From Paenibacillus pedocola (GTDB taxonomy: Bacteria; Bacillota; Bacilli; Paenibacillales; Paenibacillaceae), in the NCBI RefSeq assembly GCF_031599675.1, contig NZ_CP134223.1:4898001-4962000 (forward strand): DNA of 64,000 bases, given 5' to 3'. Shown here piece after piece: positions 59,975 to 64,000 of the stretch. The notes below the pieces were generated by a model. That model saw only the letters and a list, made by a program, of their open reading frames with translations, did no database searches and was not told the origin of the DNA. Position 1 is the stretch's first letter, and the number at the start of each line of letters is the position of its first letter. A program made the position numbers and the translations under genes.

Positions 59975-61279
59975 TTGCAACGCGAAATTCAAGTTAACGA
60001 GAAACTCCCGTGGGGCCCGGGCTTTTTACTGAGTCTGCAGCATCTGTTCGCCATGTTCGGCAGCACTGTGCTCGTCCCTAACCTGTTCGGGGTAGACCCC
60101 GGCATGATTCTGCTGATGAACGGTATCGGCACCTTGCTCTATATATTGATCTGCCGCGGCAAAATCCCGGCTTATCTAGGGTCAAGCTTCGCCTTTATCT
60201 CACCGGTGCTCAGTGTGCTGGATAAATACAAGGGAGATCATCAGCATGGATATTCGCTTGCACTTGGCGCGTTTATTGTTACCGGCGTTATTTTTATTCT
60301 GGTTGCATTAATCGTCCGTTATGCCGGAACTGGCTGGATTGATGTTGTATTTCCTCCCGCAGTTATGGGGGCTATCGTAGCAACCATCGGACTGGAACTG
60401 GTGCCGGTAGCTGCGCGTATGTCCGGGCTGATTGCACCGGAAGGCGTTACAGACTGGACTCCGGACGGTAAAGCCATTACACTGTCAATGGTCACACTCG
60501 GTGTAACCGTAATCGGTTCCGTGATGTTCCGCGGATTCCCCAAAATTATTCATATCCTCATCGGTATCGTTACCGGCTATGTACTGGCCTATATTATGGG
60601 ACAGGTTAACACCGGAGCTATTGCTGACGCGAGCTTCTTCTCCCATCCGACGATCACTACTCCGTCCTTTGACTGGCAGGTTATCCTGACCATTATCCCT
60701 GTATCGCTTGTTGTTATCGTTGAACATATCGGCCATTTGCTTGTTACCAGCAATATTGTCGGCAAAGACCTGACCAAAGATCCCGGACTTGACCGCTCCC
60801 TGATGGGTAACGGGATATCCACTATACTTTCCGGATTTGTAGGGTCTACCCCTAACACCACCTATGGTGAAAATATCGGCGTTATGGCTTTGACCAAAGT
60901 GTATTCGGTATTTGTAATCGGCGGTGCAGCAGTGATCGCGATTCTGCTGTCCTTCTCGGGAACATTCTCTTCTGTAATTGCCAATATTCCCGGACCTGTT
61001 ATGGGCGGGGTGTCGCTCCTGTTATTCGGGGTAATCGCCGCATCCGGCTTGCGTATCTTCGTAGAACAGAAAGTCGACTTCTCCAAAGCAACCAACATGA
61101 TTCTTGCAACTTTGGTGCTGGTGGTCGGCATTAGTGGCATTTCGCTTAATCTCGGCGGTGTGCAGCTCAAAGGTATGGCGCTTGCTACGATTGTTGGTAT
61201 GGTTCTCTCCTTGTTCTTCAAGCTGATTGAAGTTCTGGGCTTGTCGAATGAACATGAGTCTGATAAATCCGCTCATTAA
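59975..61279 (+). CDS. uraA: uracil permease
   Basis: The 434-residue NCS2 symporter has about 14 membrane helices and matches UraA/PyrP: LPWGPGFLLSLQHLFAMFGS at the start, the substrate-site Glu in VEHIGHLLVTSNIVGKD, and NTTYGENIGVMALTKVYS. It imports uracil with protons. The start is TTG 59975 (MQREIQVNEKLPW), with only a weak GAGAAG upstream. It lies between apt and relA, genes usually adjacent, so it seems an insertion in the conserved order. A terminator follows. Confidence 0.93.
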   Translation: MQREIQVNEKLPWGPGFLLSLQHLFAMFGSTVLVPNLFGVDPGMILLMNGIGTLLYILICRGKIPAYLGSSFAFISPVLSVLDKYKGDHQHGYSLALGAFIVTGVIFILVALIVRYAGTGWIDVVFPPAVMGAIVATIGLELVPVAARMSGLIAPEGVTDWTPDGKAITLSMVTLGVTVIGSVMFRGFPKIIHILIGIVTGYVLAYIMGQVNTGAIADASFFSHPTITTPSFDWQVILTIIPVSLVVIVEHIGHLLVTSNIVGKDLTKDPGLDRSLMGNGISTILSGFVGSTPNTTYGENIGVMALTKVYSVFVIGGAAVIAILLSFSGTFSSVIANIPGPVMGGVSLLLFGVIAASGLRIFVEQKVDFSKATNMILATLVLVVGISGISLNLGGVQLKGMALATIVGMVLSLFFKLIEVLGLSNEHESDKSAH

Positions 61280-61301
61280 GCTCTGAATACTTATGTATAT
61301 T

Positions 61302-61337
61302 AAAAAAGGAGTCCTTTTAGTTAAGGGGCTCCTTTTT
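61302..61337 (+). terminator. Rho-independent terminator of uraA
   Basis: The stem AAAAAGGAGTCCTT / AAGGGGCTCCTTTTT with a short loop and T-run comes just after the stop. Confidence 0.85.
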
Positions 61338-61365
61338 CTATACTGGCCTTATTCATTTCATCCGT

Positions 61366-61407
61366 AAAAGAGGACCTCTGTCTTCATCAGGCAGCGGTCC
61401 TCTTTTT
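61366..61407. terminator. bidirectional terminator, mainly of apt
   Basis: The stem AAAGAGGACC ... GGTCCTCTTT encloses CTG/CAG, with T-runs on both strands. It lies between convergent uraA and apt. Confidence 0.85.
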
Positions 61408-61437
61408 ATTTCCCGGGAAAAGGTTCTGCGGGACAGA

Positions 61438-61956
61438 TTAATCTTCGTAGGTTAACAGGGAAACAACTTCAATGTCATTGAGCTTATTACGTCCGGCAAG
61501 CTGTACCAGCTCGATCAGGAAAGCCGCTCCGACAACTTTGCCGCCAAGCTGTTCAACTAGGCTGACAGAAGTAGCAATGGTACCGCCGGTTGCCAGCAGA
61601 TCATCAGCGATCAGCACGTTTTGGCCAGGCTTGATAGCATCAGTATGAACAGCAAGTGTATCTTTTCCATACTCCAGATCATAGCCTACTTCGATGGTTT
61701 CGTAAGGAAGCTTGCCGCTTTTGCGGATAGGCACAAAGCCGACACCAAGTGCATAAGCGAGTGGAGCGCCAACCACGAAACCGCGCGCTTCCGGTCCGGC
61801 AATTACGTCGATCTGCAAATGAGCAACAAGCGCTTTAAGTTCATCTATTGCTGCACGGTAGGCTTCACCGTCTTTAAGCAATGTAGTAATATCTTTAAAG
61901 CTGATTCCCGCCTGCGGGAAATCCGGAATTACACGAATACTTTTTTTGAAATCCAA
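61438..61956 (-). CDS. apt: adenine phosphoribosyltransferase
   Basis: The 172-residue enzyme makes AMP from adenine and PRPP. The PRPP-binding loop VLIADDLLATGGTIATSV and the AGPEARGFVVGAPLAY region are typical. The start is taken as TTG 61956 (MDFKKSIRVIPDFPQ) because the AGGAG site directly abuts the ATG at 61965 but is 9 nt from this TTG. It follows recJ and carries the same leader element as helD. Confidence 0.93.
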   Translation of the reverse strand: MDFKKSIRVIPDFPQAGISFKDITTLLKDGEAYRAAIDELKALVAHLQIDVIAGPEARGFVVGAPLAYALGVGFVPIRKSGKLPYETIEVGYDLEYGKDTLAVHTDAIKPGQNVLIADDLLATGGTIATSVSLVEQLGGKVVGAAFLIELVQLAGRNKLNDIEVVSLLTYED

Positions 61957-61965
61957 TCGTATCAT

Positions 61966-62045
61966 CTCCTAAAAGTTTGTGAGCGTTACCTCACTGAATT
62001 CTCTCCGAACAAACTCGCTTCGAAAGCATAAGCTTAGTTTTGTGA
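61966..62045 (-). repeat. repeated 5' leader element, apt copy
   Basis: The counterpart of the helD leader element (48353-48431): on the minus strand CTAAGCTTATGCTT, CGAAGCGAGTTT and AAACTTTTAGGAG, with a less conserved middle. A shorter related piece (CTTCCGAGGCAAGTTTTGTA, minus) lies next to it at about 62071-62095. The Shine-Dalgarno of apt is its last part. Confidence 0.55.
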
Positions 62046-62104
62046 GCTTATGCCCACCTTAATTACTTCGTACAAAACTTGCCTCGGAAGCTTGAAACCG
62101 TACA

Positions 62105-64000
62105 TTAGGACACGCCTTGACGGCGGGCCAGCATCCAATCCTCCAGCTCGCGAAGGCTGCCTTCCATGAAATATTGTTCCATTTCGGCAGTCTGGCCTAA
62201 TCTGACAAATTGCCGTGAGGCCGTTAAACTCTTGGCTGAAGGCTGGGAGACAAAAGAGATTGTCCCCCCGGAGCGCTCAATAAATTCAAGTTCCTCGAAC
62301 ACATCCAGCATTTTGCCCAGCATGCGCACACTTAACGGCGACTGGCGGCTAAGCCGCAACAGCACCTCATGCTCTGGTGTCGGTGCAGCAGCAATCCCCG
62401 CCAGTAATTTATATAAGGCTTTGAAATGATCGCGCGTCGGAATCTGCAGCCGGTCACGTCCGTCGCGGAGTGAATGCAGCAGCGCAATATTCTCTACTTG
62501 CGGAAAGGCAGCAAGCAAAGCATCCAGCTGTTCCGGCGTTTCCGGCATGTCGAGCAGACAGAGCAGGGATATCGTCCCGCTTGCCTCCGCTTGTCCAGAA
62601 GGGAGCGGGGAAATCCCGGCTTCCTCATCATAAACCCACAGTGACATGCCTTTCAATTGATTAAGCGGTGATAACCGGCTGTTCTGAAAGACCGCAGCTG
62701 TTCTGAGAGGCGCGCCACCGCTATAGGGCTGCAGCAATTCTTTGATGTAGACCGCCTGCTTCACCGCATCAGCCGCGCCCCGGAGGTCAAACAGCTGTGA
62801 TTGCGGCACTGCAAGATCCTGCAGCATAAGCTGCGGCTTGCGCGAGCCGTTCCACTCATTAACCGTCAGCTCAGCCAGTACATCAATGACGGTTCGGCCA
62901 GGCAATAATTCAGCCAAAGGGCCTTTGCCAAAGGCTACCGCTTCAATTGTATGCCCGCCTTGCTGCAGGACTAGCTTCAGGTGCTTGCCTTCCTGCCCCA
63001 TCTTACGGGTCTCTTTCACTGCCGCTCCGCGCACAATGAACTTCGGCAACGGATTAGCCATTCCAAAGGGTGCCAGACGTTCCAGCTCAAGCGCAGCCTG
63101 CAGCGTCAAATCTGCGATTTCCGTTTCACCATCTGCCGCCGTTACAGGAACAAGATGTTCCGGTGTCAGTACTGCTGCAGCGTATTCATTTAAAGCCGCT
63201 GCAAAAGCATCAAGGTTGTCACGGTGCAGGCTCATCCCGGCAGCAGCCGGATGCCCCCCAAAATGATCCATTAACCCGGCGCATGAGGACAATGCAGCAT
63301 AAATATCCAGTCCGGGAATCGAGCGGGCTGATCCCTTGCACATCCCGGTCTCCGGATGAATATCGAGAATGATCACCGGGCGGTAATACCGCTCAAGCAG
63401 CTTGGAAGCTACGATCCCGACGACACCGACATTCCAGCCTTGTTCCGCAAGGACAATAATATCCGGCGGCTCGCCGTCACCTATTTGTTGGGAGAGCTTC
63501 TCTGTAGCTTCAGCAACAATTCGTTCAACTACCAGCTGCCGTTCCTTATTCAACAAGTCAAGTTCGCCGGCCAGTTGTTCCGCTTCGCCCGGGTGGGCAG
63601 TAGTCAGCAGGGATACCGCCCGGCCCGCATGATCCAACCGGCCGCTTGCATTAATCCGCGGCGCCATGCCAAAGGCAATATTCACCGCACCTACGGTACT
63701 CATCGTTATTCCACTGACCTCGAGCAACGCCCGTATCCCTGGAAAAGGAGAATTCCGCATACTGGAGAGCCCCCTGCGCACGAGGCTGCGGTTCTCACCG
63801 AGCAGCGGCATCAGATCAGCTACTGTCCCAATCGCGGCGATTTCACTCCATTCCTCAGGCACCTTGCCATCCAGTAAAGCTTCGGCAAGCTTGTAGGCCA
63901 CACCTACCCCTGCCAATCCTTTGAACGGGTAAGGACAATCCGGCAGCTTGGGATTAATCAACGCAAACGCTTCCGGCAGATGCTCCGGCGGTTCATGATG
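62105..64000 (-). CDS. recJ: single-stranded-DNA exonuclease RecJ, 5' part missing
   Basis: About 631 codons of the C-terminal part are in the window; the N-terminus lies beyond 64000. The first visible residues HHEPPEHLPEAFALINPK are the DHH motif III region. The DHHA1 domain (VVGIVASKLLERYYRPVIIL, GGHPAAAGMSL) and the OB fold (FIVRGAAVKETRKMGQEGKH) follow. An extra C-terminal domain (about 200 residues) is as in Bacillales RecJ. It degrades single-stranded DNA 5' to 3' in repair and recombination. It lies upstream of apt as usual. Confidence 0.95.
   Translation of the reverse strand, partial: HHEPPEHLPEAFALINPKLPDCPYPFKGLAGVGVAYKLAEALLDGKVPEEWSEIAAIGTVADLMPLLGENRSLVRRGLSSMRNSPFPGIRALLEVSGITMSTVGAVNIAFGMAPRINASGRLDHAGRAVSLLTTAHPGEAEQLAGELDLLNKERQLVVERIVAEATEKLSQQIGDGEPPDIIVLAEQGWNVGVVGIVASKLLERYYRPVIILDIHPETGMCKGSARSIPGLDIYAALSSCAGLMDHFGGHPAAAGMSLHRDNLDAFAAALNEYAAAVLTPEHLVPVTAADGETEIADLTLQAALELERLAPFGMANPLPKFIVRGAAVKETRKMGQEGKHLKLVLQQGGHTIEAVAFGKGPLAELLPGRTVIDVLAELTVNEWNGSRKPQLMLQDLAVPQSQLFDLRGAADAVKQAVYIKELLQPYSGGAPLRTAAVFQNSRLSPLNQLKGMSLWVYDEEAGISPLPSGQAEASGTISLLCLLDMPETPEQLDALLAAFPQVENIALLHSLRDGRDRLQIPTRDHFKALYKLLAGIAAAPTPEHEVLLRLSRQSPLSVRMLGKMLDVFEELEFIERSGGTISFVSQPSAKSLTASRQFVRLGQTAEMEQYFMEGSLRELEDWMLARRQGVS

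Noticed and set aside
1..64000. CRISPR array, prophage, transposase or integrase
   Set aside because: No regular repeat-spacer pattern, phage structural gene or recombinase sequence was found on either strand.

Overview
The window looks like a stretch of a Paenibacillus (Bacillales, Firmicutes) chromosome of medium GC content. The evidence is strong AGGAGG ribosome sites, frequent TTG/GTG starts, two T-box leaders, the comE competence cluster with divergent comER, the recJ-apt-relA-dtd-hisS-aspS-tcdA-rarA-cymR-mnmA backbone familiar from Bacillus, YesM/YesN two-component genes, and secreted GH16 glucanases with S-layer anchoring. No tRNA, rRNA, CRISPR array, insertion sequence or prophage was seen.

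Layout. 1-2.3 kb: a cut LacI-type regulator and an ECF sigma/anti-sigma pair with a likely self-controlled promoter. 2.6-7.9 kb: competence genes comEC, comEB and comEA facing comER. 8-11 kb: leuS behind a T-box reading a leucine codon. 11-12 kb: an AI-2E family membrane protein. 12.1-30.1 kb: a beta-glucan utilisation locus. 30.2-34 kb: housekeeping genes (zinc ribbon, PRC-barrel, cysteine desulfurase, DUF523, YedK) and a 61-residue Sm-like protein. 34-35.5 kb: a fluoride riboswitch with a CLC-type fluoride exporter. 35.7-42 kb: an oligopeptide-type ABC operon. 42-46 kb: cymR, mnmA, rarA and a small HTH protein. 46-50.6 kb: helD, a purine permease and a YdeI-type protein. 50.6-55 kb: tcdA, aspS and hisS behind a second T-box. 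55-57 kb: stress-type small proteins. 57-64 kb: dtd, relA, uracil permease, apt and recJ (cut by the window end).

How the glucan locus fits together. Two secreted lichenase-type GH16 enzymes and a 1515-residue S-layer-anchored laminarinase (SLH x3, GH16, several carbohydrate-binding modules) would cut mixed-linkage and beta-1,3-glucans outside the cell. A lipoprotein and two permeases would import the oligosaccharides, and a GH94-superfamily phosphorylase would split them with phosphate in the cytoplasm. A YesM-type kinase and YesN-type AraC regulator, divergent from a second binding lipoprotein, probably sense the sugar.

The strongest new observation is that all four transcription units carrying enzymes or transporter share one promoter design. 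A direct repeat of TTTGTTAT/NTTGGTAT type has its halves exactly 20 nt apart, the second half touches the -35 element, and a 17-nt spacer leads to the -10. This predicts a single activator, most likely the YesN-type protein, controlling a compact beta-glucan regulon.

Other points of interest are a repeated 5' leader element just upstream of both helD and apt that contributes their Shine-Dalgarno sequence, a ComEA whose middle is a low-complexity Ala/Gly/Ser linker, and a 10-codon remnant resembling the start of a small type I toxin.
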